This document shows, piece after piece, positions 50,087 to 58,578 of a DNA stretch of 64,000 bases. The notes beneath the pieces were generated by a model. That model was given only the letters and a program-made list of their open reading frames with translations, had not been told where the DNA came from and made no database searches. The stretch is taken from assembly GCA_031550535.1 (NCBI GenBank), contig JAVBOM010000061.1:1-64000 (forward strand). Direction: 5' to 3'. Each line of letters begins with the position of its first letter. The stretch's first letter is position 1. This stretch comes from Avichristensenella sp031550535. GTDB lineage: Bacteria; Bacillota; Clostridia; Christensenellales; Aristaeellaceae. A program made the position numbers and the translations under genes.

Positions 50087-50235
50087 GGGCACCGGAGGGA
50101 AGCGCCGCCAGCGGCGGATAAGCGACCCGCAGGTGCGCCGAGGTACAGAGCGATGGCCCTTCGGGCATCGGAGGGGAGCGCCCGCAGTGCGGGATATAGC
50201 GACCCGGAGATGCCGACCGGCACAGAGCGATCAAC
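50087..50235 (+). repeat. Tandem structured repeat (two copies, about 76-base period)
   Basis: Copy 1 (50087-50158) and copy 2 (50163-50233) share GGAGGG-AGCG, AGCGACCCG-AG and ACAGAGCGAT. Each folds the same way: outer stem GCACC/GGTGC versus GCATC/GATGC, and inner stem CGCCG/CGGCG versus CCCGC/GCGGG. The changes in both stems are compensatory. It lies between the convergent ogt and deacetylase genes, and no gene is present. Confidence 0.8.
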
Positions 50236-50287
50236 CGAAGGGCGAGCTCGCGACAATACCGAGGCGCTTTCGCCAGAAATCCTGACC

Positions 50288-51403
50288 CTACTTCTTAACG
50301 ATGGGCAGCCCCATGCGGACATTCGGAATATCGCCAAGGCCCGGTTCCAGCACGCGGAATTCATACCCCTGCGCGTGGAAGTGCGCCACAAGATCGGGAA
50401 GCGTGCGGATGGTGCGCTTTTTGCCGTCGTGCACCAGCATCACAATCGGCCCGTCATAGCGCGCCGCCGTGTCAATCGCGCGGTCGAGCGACTTCTGGTC
50501 CGTCGTGATGTCGGGTTCCGTGTCGCCGTTCAGCGCGTTCCAGTCAATCCACGTGTAGCCAGCCTTTTGCAGCCGCGAGCGGTACTCCTGCGGGATGGTC
50601 GCCACGCCGTAGGGCACGCGCAGGATGGGCATGTCCAGCGGGAATCTGAGCGCGTCGGCGACGGCGTTCTCGCAGCGTTTGAAGTCACTCAGGCAGGATT
50701 CATAGCTCTCCTGCAGGATCTGATCATTGTGATTGTAGGAATGGTTGGCGATCACGTGTCCCTGCTCGTAAATCGCCCGGAGGAACACCGGGCGGCTTTT
50801 CACATACGCGCCCACGACAAAGAATGTTGCTTTCACATCCAACTTATCCAGCGTGGCCAGCAGCTCCATGGTATATTGGGAAGGCGTATCGTCAATCGTA
50901 AGGTAGATGATCTTGCTGTTTGGCTGCGCGGCCGGCGCGTCGTCCCCGTTCAGCGCGGCGAATACCTCGTCCACGGTCATGGTTGCCGCGCCTTCCTCGT
51001 GCCGGTAGTACAGCACGCCGTCCGCGCTGTAGTACCATTCGCCGGTCAGGGCGAAGGGCGCGAGGGCCGGTCTCGTTTCCGGCACGGCGAACGCGTCCCC
51101 GGCCCCGGGGTACAGCAGCGCAAGCTCCTCCACGGTCAGCGCCGAGCCGGCCGGAAGGTATCCGTCCCGCACGGTGATCTCCGCCTCTTGCGCGATGGCC
51201 TGCAGCGCGGCGCTCAGCGGAACGTCATTCTGGGTGATGAATAGCCATGTCTTGTTTTCCGTCAGGGTCCAGATGCCACCGGGCAGGAGGATCTCCTCCG
51301 CGGCGTCGCCGTCGGAATGAGCGTCCAGGGTGTTCTCGGCCAAGGCGAGCGCCGGGAGCAGGCAGAGGGCGGTCAAGAGCAGGATCAAGGACAAACTTCG
51401 CAT
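50288..51403 (-). CDS. Secreted polysaccharide deacetylase (CE4)
   Basis: A 371-residue protein with a signal peptide (about 1-22, SLILLLTALCLLPALALA). An N-terminal accessory part of about 140 residues has no recognised domain. The NodB homology domain spans about 165-355: IYLTIDDTPSQYT (catalytic and metal Asp), ANHSYNHND (metal His pair, about 225) and IVMLVHDGKK (about 320). It should remove acetyl groups from cell-wall or other polysaccharides. ATG at 51403 follows AAAGGAG. Upstream promoter: TTGCCC (51510-51505), 17 bases, TATACT (51487-51482). Monocistronic. Confidence 0.9.
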   Translation of the reverse strand: MRSLSLILLLTALCLLPALALAENTLDAHSDGDAAEEILLPGGIWTLTENKTWLFITQNDVPLSAALQAIAQEAEITVRDGYLPAGSALTVEELALLYPGAGDAFAVPETRPALAPFALTGEWYYSADGVLYYRHEEGAATMTVDEVFAALNGDDAPAAQPNSKIIYLTIDDTPSQYTMELLATLDKLDVKATFFVVGAYVKSRPVFLRAIYEQGHVIANHSYNHNDQILQESYESCLSDFKRCENAVADALRFPLDMPILRVPYGVATIPQEYRSRLQKAGYTWIDWNALNGDTEPDITTDQKSLDRAIDTAARYDGPIVMLVHDGKKRTIRTLPDLVAHFHAQGYEFRVLEPGLGDIPNVRMGLPIVKK

Positions 51404-51481
51404 AGAGCTCCTTTGCTGGGCAACGTGCGAATCTGGCGAGGCCAGGGCAGACGCATGCGCGTGTATCATTTTCCAGGGAAA

Positions 51482-51510
51482 AGTATACACTATTGTCGAA
51501 TTGTGGGCAA
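51482..51510 (-). promoter_or_regulatory. Promoter of polysaccharide deacetylase
   Basis: Minus strand TTGCCC, 17 bases, TATACT; about 80 bases before the gene. Confidence 0.65.
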
Positions 51511-51576
51511 GCGACGATGAAAAAAAGACCGCCTTACGCCGCGCGCCGAAAACGCGGAAAAAATGCGCGGCTTTGC

Positions 51577-51605
51577 TTGCGGTGTGAGCAAAACTGTGCT
51601 ATAAT
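51577..51605 (+). promoter_or_regulatory. Promoter of rpsB-tsf
   Basis: TTGCGG at 51577-51582, 17 bases, TATAAT at 51600-51605, leaving a leader of about 90 bases. Confidence 0.75.
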
Positions 51606-51704
51606 ACTTCGGAAAACGCACTTTTGCCGACGGGCGCGGGCGTGCCGCGAATGCGGTGCCGCGCCTGTATGACGCAAAAGGTGGAAAAACAAGGAGGAAA
51701 CCCA

Positions 51705-52442
51705 ATGGCAGTCATTTCCATGAAGCAACTGCTGGAGGCGGGCGTACACTTCGGCCATCAGACGCGCCGCTGGAACCCCAAGATGGCGCCGTACATCTTT
51801 ACGGAGCGTAACGGCATCTATATCATCGACCTGCAAAAGACCGTCCGCAAGATCGACGAGGCGTACATGTTCATCCGTGACGTCGCGATGGAGGGCAAGT
51901 CCATCCTGTTCGTGGGCACGAAGAAGCAGGCGCAGGAATCCATCGAACAAGAATCCAAGCGGTGCAACATGTTCTATGTCAACCAGCGCTGGCTGGGCGG
52001 CATGCTGACCAACTTCCGCACCATCCGTACCCGCGTGGACCGCCTCAACCGCATCGACCAGATGGAGGCGACCGGCCAGTTTGAAGTGCTTCCCAAGAAG
52101 GAAGTCATCAAGCTGATGCACGAGCGGGAGAAGCTCGAAGCGAACCTGGGCGGTATCCGCGAAATGAAGAAACTGCCGGGCGCGCTGTTTGTTGTCGATC
52201 CGCGCAAAGAGCACATCGCCGTGGCGGAGGCCCGCATCCTGGGCATTCCGATCGTCGCCATCGTGGATACGAACTGCGACCCGGACGAGATCGACCACGT
52301 GATCCCCGGCAATGACGACGCGATTCGCGCCGTGAAGCTGATCGCGGGCAAGATGGCCGACGCGGTGCTGGAAGGCAAGCAGGGCGAGCAGAGCGAATCC
52401 GGTGAGGAAATCGCGGCCGGTTCGGAAGAAGCGGGCGCGTAA
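51705..52442 (+). CDS. rpsB: 30S ribosomal protein S2
   Basis: A 245-residue S2 protein. MKQLLEAGVHFGHQTRRWNP (about 6-25) and VNQRWLGGMLTNFRTI (about 95) are the family signatures. ATG at 51705 follows AAGGAGG. The C-terminal 20 residues are a Glu/Ser/Gly tail. It is transcribed with tsf, the usual pairing. Confidence 0.98.
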   Translation: MAVISMKQLLEAGVHFGHQTRRWNPKMAPYIFTERNGIYIIDLQKTVRKIDEAYMFIRDVAMEGKSILFVGTKKQAQESIEQESKRCNMFYVNQRWLGGMLTNFRTIRTRVDRLNRIDQMEATGQFEVLPKKEVIKLMHEREKLEANLGGIREMKKLPGALFVVDPRKEHIAVAEARILGIPIVAIVDTNCDPDEIDHVIPGNDDAIRAVKLIAGKMADAVLEGKQGEQSESGEEIAAGSEEAGA

Positions 52443-52495
52443 GGGATAGTCAGCCGTTTGATTTAGATATGTGAACATACTAGGAGGTTTTTTGG

Positions 52496-53155
52496 ATGGC
52501 CATAACCACAGCGATGGTAAAAGAGCTGCGCGAGCGCACCGGCGCCGGCATGATGGATTGTAAGAACGCGCTCGTCGAGTCGGACGGGAACGTGGACAAG
52601 GCGATTGAGCTGCTTCGCGAGAAGGGCCTCGCCGCTGCGGCCAAGAAGGCCGGGCGCATCGCCGCCGAGGGACTGGTCGATTCGTACATCCACATGGGCG
52701 GAAAGATCGGCGTACTCTTGGAGGTCAACTGCGAGACGGACTTCGTCGCCAAGACCGATAATTTCAAGGCCCTTGTGCACGACATCGCGATGCACATCGC
52801 CGCCGCGAAGCCCGAGTTCCTCGCGCGCGAGGAGGTCCCCACGGAGAACCTGGAGAAGGAGAAGGAGATTCTCCGCGCCCAGGCGCTCAACGAGGGCAAG
52901 CCCGAGAAGATCGTCGACCGCATGGTCGAGGGCCGCATTGACAAGTCCTACAAAGAGGTCTGCCTGATGGAGCAGCCGTTCGTGAAGGATCCGGACAAGA
53001 CGATCAAGGATCTGATTGCGGACGCGACCGTGTCCATCGGCGAGAAGATCTCCATCCGCCGCTTCGTCCGCTTTGAGCGCGGCGAGGGCATTGAGAAGCG
53101 CAAGGACAACTTTGCCGAGGAGATCGCCGAGCAGACGCGCAAGGCGGGTCTGTAA
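52496..53155 (+). CDS. tsf: Translation elongation factor Ts
   Basis: A 219-residue EF-Ts, the nucleotide exchange factor for EF-Tu. Signature VKELRERTGAGMMDCKNALV (about 8-27) and VNCETDFVAKTDNF (about 76-89), which contacts EF-Tu. Length is typical of the shorter Firmicute form. ATG at 52496 follows GGAGG. The rpsB-tsf operon ends in a strong terminator. Confidence 0.98.
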   Translation: MAITTAMVKELRERTGAGMMDCKNALVESDGNVDKAIELLREKGLAAAAKKAGRIAAEGLVDSYIHMGGKIGVLLEVNCETDFVAKTDNFKALVHDIAMHIAAAKPEFLAREEVPTENLEKEKEILRAQALNEGKPEKIVDRMVEGRIDKSYKEVCLMEQPFVKDPDKTIKDLIADATVSIGEKISIRRFVRFERGEGIEKRKDNFAEEIAEQTRKAGL

Positions 53156-53169
53156 GGATGATGGAAAGA

Positions 53170-53199
53170 AAGGAACGCCCAATCCGGCGTTCCTTTTTT
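53170..53199 (+). terminator. Terminator of rpsB-tsf
   Basis: AAGGAACGCC (53170-53179), six-base loop, GGCGTTCCTT (53186-53195) with a run of T to 53199. Confidence 0.92.
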
Positions 53200-53248
53200 A
53201 TAGGGCCGGACAGGGGATACGATCTTGCGAGCGAAAGGAAGGCGACAC

Positions 53249-53953
53249 ATGTACAAGCGCGTGCTGATTAAACTTTCGGGCGAGGCACTGGGGCTGAACG
53301 GCGTGCTGTTTGACTTTGACAAGTTCAACCGGGTGGCGGAGGCGATTGCGGAGATTCGGGCGGAGGGCGTGGAGGTCGCGCTTGTGCTGGGTGGCGGTAA
53401 CATTTGGCGGGGCAGGCAGGGCCCGTCGACGAGCATGGACCCCGTGACGGCCGACCACATGGGCATGCTCGGCACCGCGATCAACGCGCTGGCAATGCAG
53501 GACGCGCTGGAACGTGCGGGCGCGCAGGCGCGCGTGCTCAGCGCCGTGCAGATGACCGCCTTTGCCGAGCCGTACATCCGCCGCCGCGCGATCCGCCACC
53601 TGGAAAAGGGGCGCGTGGTGCTGTTCGCGTGCGGCACGGGCAACCCTTTCTTCTCCACGGATACGGCGGCGGCGCTGCGCTCGGTGGAGATCGGCGCGGA
53701 GGTCATTCTGCTGGCCAAAAACATTGACGGCGTGTACGACGACGACCCCGCGAAAAACCCGGACGCGAAGTTCCTTCCGGACATCACCTACAAGGACGCG
53801 CTGGCAAGGGGCCTTCGCGTGATGGACTCGGCGGCGCTGGCCGTCTGCGATGAAAACAAAGTGCCCGGTGTGCGCGTATTTTCGCTGGAGGATCCGCGGA
53901 ACATCGTGCGTGTCGCGAAGGGGGAACCGATGGGGAGCCTCGCGCACCCATAA
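53249..53953 (+). CDS. pyrH: UMP kinase
   Basis: A 234-residue amino-acid-kinase-fold enzyme phosphorylating UMP. Motifs: VLIKLSGEALG (about 4-14), VLGGGNIWRG (about 48), MGMLGTAINALAMQDALE (about 71), FACGTGNPFFSTDTAA (about 131) and KNIDGVYDDDP (about 160). ATG at 53249 follows GAAAGGAAG. First gene after the tsf terminator, probably heading the long operon to polC. Confidence 0.97.
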   Translation: MYKRVLIKLSGEALGLNGVLFDFDKFNRVAEAIAEIRAEGVEVALVLGGGNIWRGRQGPSTSMDPVTADHMGMLGTAINALAMQDALERAGAQARVLSAVQMTAFAEPYIRRRAIRHLEKGRVVLFACGTGNPFFSTDTAAALRSVEIGAEVILLAKNIDGVYDDDPAKNPDAKFLPDITYKDALARGLRVMDSAALAVCDENKVPGVRVFSLEDPRNIVRVAKGEPMGSLAHP

Positions 53954-54031
53954 GGCGGCACCCGGCACTTGCTATTCCTGGCAAAAAAGGATAGAATACA
54001 AGAGAACAACGGATCGACAGGAGTGATCAGG

Positions 54032-54589
54032 ATGACGGACCAGATTATCGAAACCGCCAAGGAGAAAATGAACAAAACCGCAGCGGTACTCAGGAAGGAC
54101 TTGGCCGCGCTCCGCGCTGGCCGCGCCAATCCGCAGTTGCTCGATCGCATCTCCATCGATTACTTCGGCACGCCGACCCCTTTGACGCAGCTTGCCAACA
54201 TCTCCGCGCCCGAGGCGAGGCAGCTTGTCATTTCGCTATGGGATTCGAAGCTGATTCCGCAGGTGGAGAAGGCGATCATGAAATCCGACCTGGGCATGAC
54301 GCCCATGAACGACGGCAAGATCATCCGCCTGGTGGTGCCGGAGCTGAACGAGGAGCGCCGCAAGGAGCTGACGAAGCTCGTGAGCAAGAGCTGCGAGGAG
54401 TCCAAGATCGCCGTGCGCGCCATTCGCCGCGACGCGGTAGAGCAGTTCAAGAAGCTGCGCAAGAGCTCCGATATCACGGAGGACGACCAGAAGGTCGCCG
54501 AGACGGAGATCCAGAAGGTCCACGACGACGCCATCAAGGAGCTGGACAAGATCGCCCAGGACAAGGACAAGGAGATCATGGCCGTTTGA
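54032..54589 (+). CDS. frr: Ribosome recycling factor
   Basis: A 185-residue RRF. LRAGRANPQLLDRISIDYFG (about 28-47) and LVVPELNEERRKELTKLV (about 105) define the family. It splits post-termination ribosomes with EF-G. ATG at 54032 follows AGGAGTG. Its TGA stop shares bases with the ATG of the next small gene (TGATG). Confidence 0.98.
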   Translation: MTDQIIETAKEKMNKTAAVLRKDLAALRAGRANPQLLDRISIDYFGTPTPLTQLANISAPEARQLVISLWDSKLIPQVEKAIMKSDLGMTPMNDGKIIRLVVPELNEERRKELTKLVSKSCEESKIAVRAIRRDAVEQFKKLRKSSDITEDDQKVAETEIQKVHDDAIKELDKIAQDKDKEIMAV

Positions 54590-54792
54590 TGGCGCACCGT
54601 TTGTTGGGATTGCCGCTTGAGGACGCGATCCGCCGGCTCCGCGCGATGGGTGTGGAACCGGCGGTCATCGTTTCCCGCGCGCCGCGCCGTACGGAAGGCG
54701 TCGGTGCGCTTCGCGTTGTGCGCGTGCGGGCGGATGGCGCGGAACTGACGGTTTCCGCGTTTGTGGACCGCGTCCGGGAGGGTGGGGCATGA
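54589..54792 (+). CDS. Small conserved-context protein between frr and uppS
   Basis: A 67-residue protein. ATG at 54589 overlaps the frr stop and its own TGA overlaps the uppS ATG, so it is translationally coupled on both sides and very likely real. The sequence LEDAIRRLRAMGVEPAVIV followed by a basic turn and GALRVVRVRADGAELTVSAF suggests an alpha-beta fold that resembles a PASTA half, but I do not recognise the family. Its place among lipid and isoprenoid genes gives no clear function. Confidence 0.75.
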   Translation: MAHRLLGLPLEDAIRRLRAMGVEPAVIVSRAPRRTEGVGALRVVRVRADGAELTVSAFVDRVREGGA

Positions 54793-55523
54793 GCTGGACT
54801 GTTCCGGCCGCGCTGCCGCGCCACGTGGCCATCATCATGGACGGTAACGGCCGCTGGGCCAAGAAGCGGGGCCTGCCGCGCGCGTTCGGCCACCGAAAGG
54901 GCGTGGAGGCGCTCCGCGCCATCGTGCGGGAGAGCAGCGACCTGGGCATTCAGGTGCTGTCGCTGTACGCGTTTTCAACGGAGAACTGGAAGCGGTCCAC
55001 CGACGAGGTCGGTGCGCTGATGGGGCTGCTGCTGGAATTCTTCGCCAAGGAAATCGACGAGCTGCACGCCAACCGCGTGCGCATTCGCATCCTGGGCGAT
55101 GTGAGCGGGCTGCCCGAGGCACAGCGGGCCGCCGCGCGAAACGCGATGGCGCGCACGGGCGCGAACACCGGCCTGCAACTGAACATCGCGCTGAACTACG
55201 GCGGGCGGGACGAAATCATTCGCGCGGCGCGGACGCTCGCGTCGCGGGTGCGGGAAGGCACGCTGGAGCCGGACGCCATTGACGAGGCGACGTTCGCGGC
55301 CGCGCTGGACACGGCGGGGCAGCCGGATGTCGACCTGCTGATCCGCCCGAGCGGCGAACAGCGCCTGAGCAACTTCCTGCTCTTCCAAGCCGCGTACGCG
55401 GAGTTTCTGTTTCCCGATACGCTCTGGCCGGACTTTGGTGTGGACACGTATCACAAAGCCCTGGACACCTACGCCGGGCGGGACCGGCGGTTTGGCGGGC
55501 GGGGCATGCACGAAGGAGTGTAG
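54789..55523 (+). CDS. uppS: Undecaprenyl diphosphate synthase
   Basis: A 244-residue cis-prenyltransferase that makes the C55 carrier of peptidoglycan and wall polymers. Motifs: IIMDGNGRWAKKRGLPRAFG (about 15-34), SLYAFSTENWKRS (about 58-70), NIALNYGGRDEI (about 135) and the C-terminal DLLIRPSGEQRLSNFLLFQ (about 178). ATG at 54789 overlaps the preceding stop by four bases. Confidence 0.98.
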   Translation: MSWTVPAALPRHVAIIMDGNGRWAKKRGLPRAFGHRKGVEALRAIVRESSDLGIQVLSLYAFSTENWKRSTDEVGALMGLLLEFFAKEIDELHANRVRIRILGDVSGLPEAQRAAARNAMARTGANTGLQLNIALNYGGRDEIIRAARTLASRVREGTLEPDAIDEATFAAALDTAGQPDVDLLIRPSGEQRLSNFLLFQAAYAEFLFPDTLWPDFGVDTYHKALDTYAGRDRRFGGRGMHEGV

Positions 55524-55524
55524 C

Positions 55525-56331
55525 ATGGTGCAACGGTTCATCACAGGAGTTGTCAGCGCGATCCTGCTATTGATTGTGGTTTATGTCCGTGGCTGGCTTT
55601 TTGACCTGAGCATTGTGGTGCTCGCGGGGTTTGGCTGCTATGAAATGATGGGCGCGTTTCGCAAGGCGGGACTCGCGCCGGCGAGCTGGCCGATCTATAC
55701 GATGGCGGTGCTGATGTTGCCCGCCTATTTGCTGACGGGGCCGAACGGCGTATATCTCCTGGCTGGCACGGCGACAATGCTGGTCATGCTGCAGATCGTG
55801 CTGCGCAAACACCCGCAGTGGCTGGACGCGGCGGCTTCCTTGAACGTATTGATTAACGTCCTTATTCCCATGATTCTTTTGTTCCCGATCGTCCGGATCG
55901 AGCCGCCCGCGCTCGGCGCGCTGATGGTCTTTTTGATCTTTGTCATCGCGCTGATGGGCGATACGTTCGCCTACTTTGTCGGCGTCAGCACCGGCACGCA
56001 CAAGATGGTTCCGGAGGTATCCCCGAAGAAAACGTGGGAAGGCGCGGCGGGCGGGCTGGCCGGCAGCGTCGCGGGCGCCATGCTGCTGTGCCTGGTGGGC
56101 GATACGTGGGCCAAGATGCCGCCGCTGTGGCACTTCGCGATCCTTGGGCTGATCGGCGGCGTCGCCGGGCAGCTCGGGGATTTGTCCGCGTCGCTGATCA
56201 AGCGGTACTGCGGCATCAAGGACTTTGGCACGATGTTTCCCGGCCACGGCGGCATGCTGGACCGGTTTGACAGCATTTTGTTCGTCACGTATGTGGTCTT
56301 TGGCTACTGCATGGTGACGGGGCTTGTGTAG
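55525..56331 (+). CDS. cdsA: Phosphatidate cytidylyltransferase
   Basis: A 268-residue integral membrane enzyme with about seven helices that makes CDP-diacylglycerol, the substrate of pgsA at 2153. Signature region SPKKTWEGAAGGLAGS (about 170) and GQLGDLSASLIKRYCGIKDF plus PGHGGMLDRFDS (about 215-250). ATG at 55525 directly follows the uppS stop with GAAGGAG upstream. Confidence 0.97.
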   Translation: MVQRFITGVVSAILLLIVVYVRGWLFDLSIVVLAGFGCYEMMGAFRKAGLAPASWPIYTMAVLMLPAYLLTGPNGVYLLAGTATMLVMLQIVLRKHPQWLDAAASLNVLINVLIPMILLFPIVRIEPPALGALMVFLIFVIALMGDTFAYFVGVSTGTHKMVPEVSPKKTWEGAAGGLAGSVAGAMLLCLVGDTWAKMPPLWHFAILGLIGGVAGQLGDLSASLIKRYCGIKDFGTMFPGHGGMLDRFDSILFVTYVVFGYCMVTGLV

Positions 56332-56341
56332 GGGTACGGCT

Positions 56342-57478
56342 ATGCGAGCGATTTCGATTTTGGGGAGCACAGGCTCCATCGGTACGCAGGCGCTGGAGGT
56401 CGCTGCCGCGCACGCGGACCGGTTCCGCGTGGCCGCGCTGACGGCGCACGGGAACGCCGAGGCGCTGTTCGAGCAGGTGCGCGCGTTCCGCCCGCGCGTG
56501 GCGGGGCTTGTCGTGGAGCCAAAGGAGATCCCGGCGGACGTCCGGTTTTGCGAGTGGGTCTTTGGGGAGGACTGCCTGCGCGCGGCGGCGACGCTGCCGG
56601 AGGCGGACGACGTGCTCGTGTCCGTCGTGGGGTTTGCGGGCCTACCGGCGGTGCTTGCGGCGCTGGGCGCGGGAAAGCGCGTGCTGCTGGCCAATAAGGA
56701 GGCGCTCGTCGCGGGCGGCGCGCTGGTGACGGAGGCGGCGAAAGCAGCCGGGAAGCCGCTCTTGCCTGTGGACAGTGAGCACAGCGCGATTTTTCAGTGT
56801 CTGCGCGCCGCGGACGGCAACGCGCCGGAGCGGATCATCCTGACGGCCTCCGGCGGCCCGTTCCGCGCGTGGGACCCGGCGGCGATTGAAACCGCGACCG
56901 TCGAACAGGCGCTCCGCCACCCGAACTGGGCGATGGGGCGCAAGATCACGGTCGATTCCGCGTCCATGCTGAACAAGGCGCTGGAAGTGATCGAGGCGCG
57001 GTGGCTGTTCGGCTTGCCGCCGGAGCGCATCGACGTGATGATCCACCCGGAGAGCGTCATTCACTCCATGGTGGAGTTCCGGGACGGCGCGGTGCTGGCG
57101 CAGCTTGGCCGGCCGGACATGCGGCTGCCGATTCTGTACGCGATGGCGTACCCGGAGCGATTACCCCTGCCGGGCGACCGGCTGGACCTGACGAAAATCG
57201 GGCGGCTGACGTTTGAGCCGCCGGACGCGGCAAGGTTTCCGGGGCTTGCCCTGGCATACGACGCGCTGCGCGCAGGCGGAACGGCCTGCGCGGTGCTGAA
57301 CGCGGCCAACGAGGTGGCCGTGGAGGCGTTTCTCGCGGGAAGGATGCCGTTTGGGCGCATCTGGCGGACTGTGCGGGACGTGCTGGAGCGCGTGCCCGTA
57401 TGCCCCGCAGACACGCTCGCGGCCGTTGAGGACGCGGACGGAGAGGCCCGCCGCATGGCCGCGCGGTTGATTTCATAG
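56342..57478 (+). CDS. dxr: 1-deoxy-D-xylulose 5-phosphate reductoisomerase
   Basis: A 378-residue enzyme, the second step of the MEP isoprenoid pathway. NADPH loop LGSTGSIGTQALEV (about 7-20), LANKEALVAGG (about 115), the metal-binding DSEHSAIFQCL (about 142) and HPNWAMGRKITVDSASMLNK (about 195). ATG at 56342 follows TAGGGG. With ispG it confirms the MEP route. Confidence 0.98.
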   Translation: MRAISILGSTGSIGTQALEVAAAHADRFRVAALTAHGNAEALFEQVRAFRPRVAGLVVEPKEIPADVRFCEWVFGEDCLRAAATLPEADDVLVSVVGFAGLPAVLAALGAGKRVLLANKEALVAGGALVTEAAKAAGKPLLPVDSEHSAIFQCLRAADGNAPERIILTASGGPFRAWDPAAIETATVEQALRHPNWAMGRKITVDSASMLNKALEVIEARWLFGLPPERIDVMIHPESVIHSMVEFRDGAVLAQLGRPDMRLPILYAMAYPERLPLPGDRLDLTKIGRLTFEPPDAARFPGLALAYDALRAGGTACAVLNAANEVAVEAFLAGRMPFGRIWRTVRDVLERVPVCPADTLAAVEDADGEARRMAARLIS

Positions 57479-57525
57479 ACTAGCTGTAAACTACCCTTAA
57501 GGATTTTTATGAGCGGAGGCATGCT

Positions 57526-58578
57526 TTGATCAATCTTACCTATTGGATTCTTGCCATTCTGATGCTCGGCATCGTCATTCTGCTGCACGAGCTGGGGCAT
57601 TTCTGGGGCGCGCGCCTGACGGGCGTCAGCGTGATGGAGTTCGCGGTCGGCTTTGGGCCGAAGCTGTGGTCGAGGAAGGCAAAATCCGGCGTGACGTACA
57701 CGGTGCGCGCGCTGCCGCTGGGCGGCTACTGCCGCTTTGTCGCGGACGACGAGGACGACGAACCGGACCGGCCGGACGCGTATTACAAGCAAAAGATCTG
57801 GAAGCGCGCGTTCATTTCCATCGCGGGCCCGCTGATGAACTACATCACGGCCATCGTGCTGCTGTTCCTGATTTTCTTCGCCATCGGCCTGCCGATTGAC
57901 GCGGAGCCGGTGGTCGGCGCGCTGATTCCGGGCCTTCCGGCGGAAACGGCGGGGTTTGCGGCGGGGGACCGGATTGTCAGCATCAACGGCATCCCGGTGG
58001 GGACGGCCTCGGAGGCATCGGACGCCATCGCAAAAGCGCCCGAGGGCGATATCGCCTTCGGTCTGCTTCGGGGCGGGGAAACCATCGTGGCCAACGTAAT
58101 GCCCGCGTGGGTGGAGAGCGAGGGCCGCAGCATGATCGGCATCGAGTACGACCAGAGCCGCACGGTTTACCGGCGGTTCGGCGCGGGTGTGTCGGTCAAA
58201 AGCTCCTTTTCGACAATCGGCAACATGTCCGTGATGATTATCGATGTCCTGCGCGACCTGCTGTTCAAGGGCGAAGGGGTTGAGGACCTGTCCGGCCCGA
58301 TCGGGACGGTGGTGGCGATCAAGGAGCAGACGCAGGCGGGCGGCCTGTACAGCTATCTGAACCTGGCCGCGATGATCAGCGTGAACCTCGGTCTGTTTAA
58401 CCTCCTGCCCATCCCGGGCCTGGACGGCAGCAAGCTGATTTTCCTGCTGATTGAGAAGGTGCGCGGCAAGCGCCTGGATCCGCACAAGGAGGGCACCGTG
58501 CTGCTGATCGGCTTCGCGCTGTTGGTCGGTGTGATGGCGCTGGCGATGTATCAGGACATCGCGAGGTTGCTGCAATGA
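57526..58578 (+). CDS. rseP: Site-2 intramembrane protease RseP/RasP
   Basis: A 350-residue membrane metalloprotease. Zinc motif HELGH (about 21-25) in the first helix, a PDZ domain at about 125-200 (AETAGFAAGDRIVSINGIPV) and the LDG motif in LLPIPGLDGSKL (about 295). It cleaves anti-sigma factors and leftover signal peptides in the membrane. The start is TTG at 57526, six bases after GGAGG; the nearest in-frame ATG is 12 codons later, inside the first helix. Its stop overlaps the ispG start (ATGA). Confidence 0.95.
   Translation: MINLTYWILAILMLGIVILLHELGHFWGARLTGVSVMEFAVGFGPKLWSRKAKSGVTYTVRALPLGGYCRFVADDEDDEPDRPDAYYKQKIWKRAFISIAGPLMNYITAIVLLFLIFFAIGLPIDAEPVVGALIPGLPAETAGFAAGDRIVSINGIPVGTASEASDAIAKAPEGDIAFGLLRGGETIVANVMPAWVESEGRSMIGIEYDQSRTVYRRFGAGVSVKSSFSTIGNMSVMIIDVLRDLLFKGEGVEDLSGPIGTVVAIKEQTQAGGLYSYLNLAAMISVNLGLFNLLPIPGLDGSKLIFLLIEKVRGKRLDPHKEGTVLLIGFALLVGVMALAMYQDIARLLQ

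Noticed and set aside
636..50235. Insertion sequence or MITE with transposase in the window
   Set aside because: No transposase, integrase or clear terminal inverted repeats with target duplications were found. The double-hairpin elements are reported as repeats only.
50288..51244. Plus-strand extension of a 468-codon frame (49838-51244)
   Set aside because: It overlaps ogt, the repeats and the antisense of the deacetylase, whose NodB motifs, signal peptide and promoter are clear on the minus strand.
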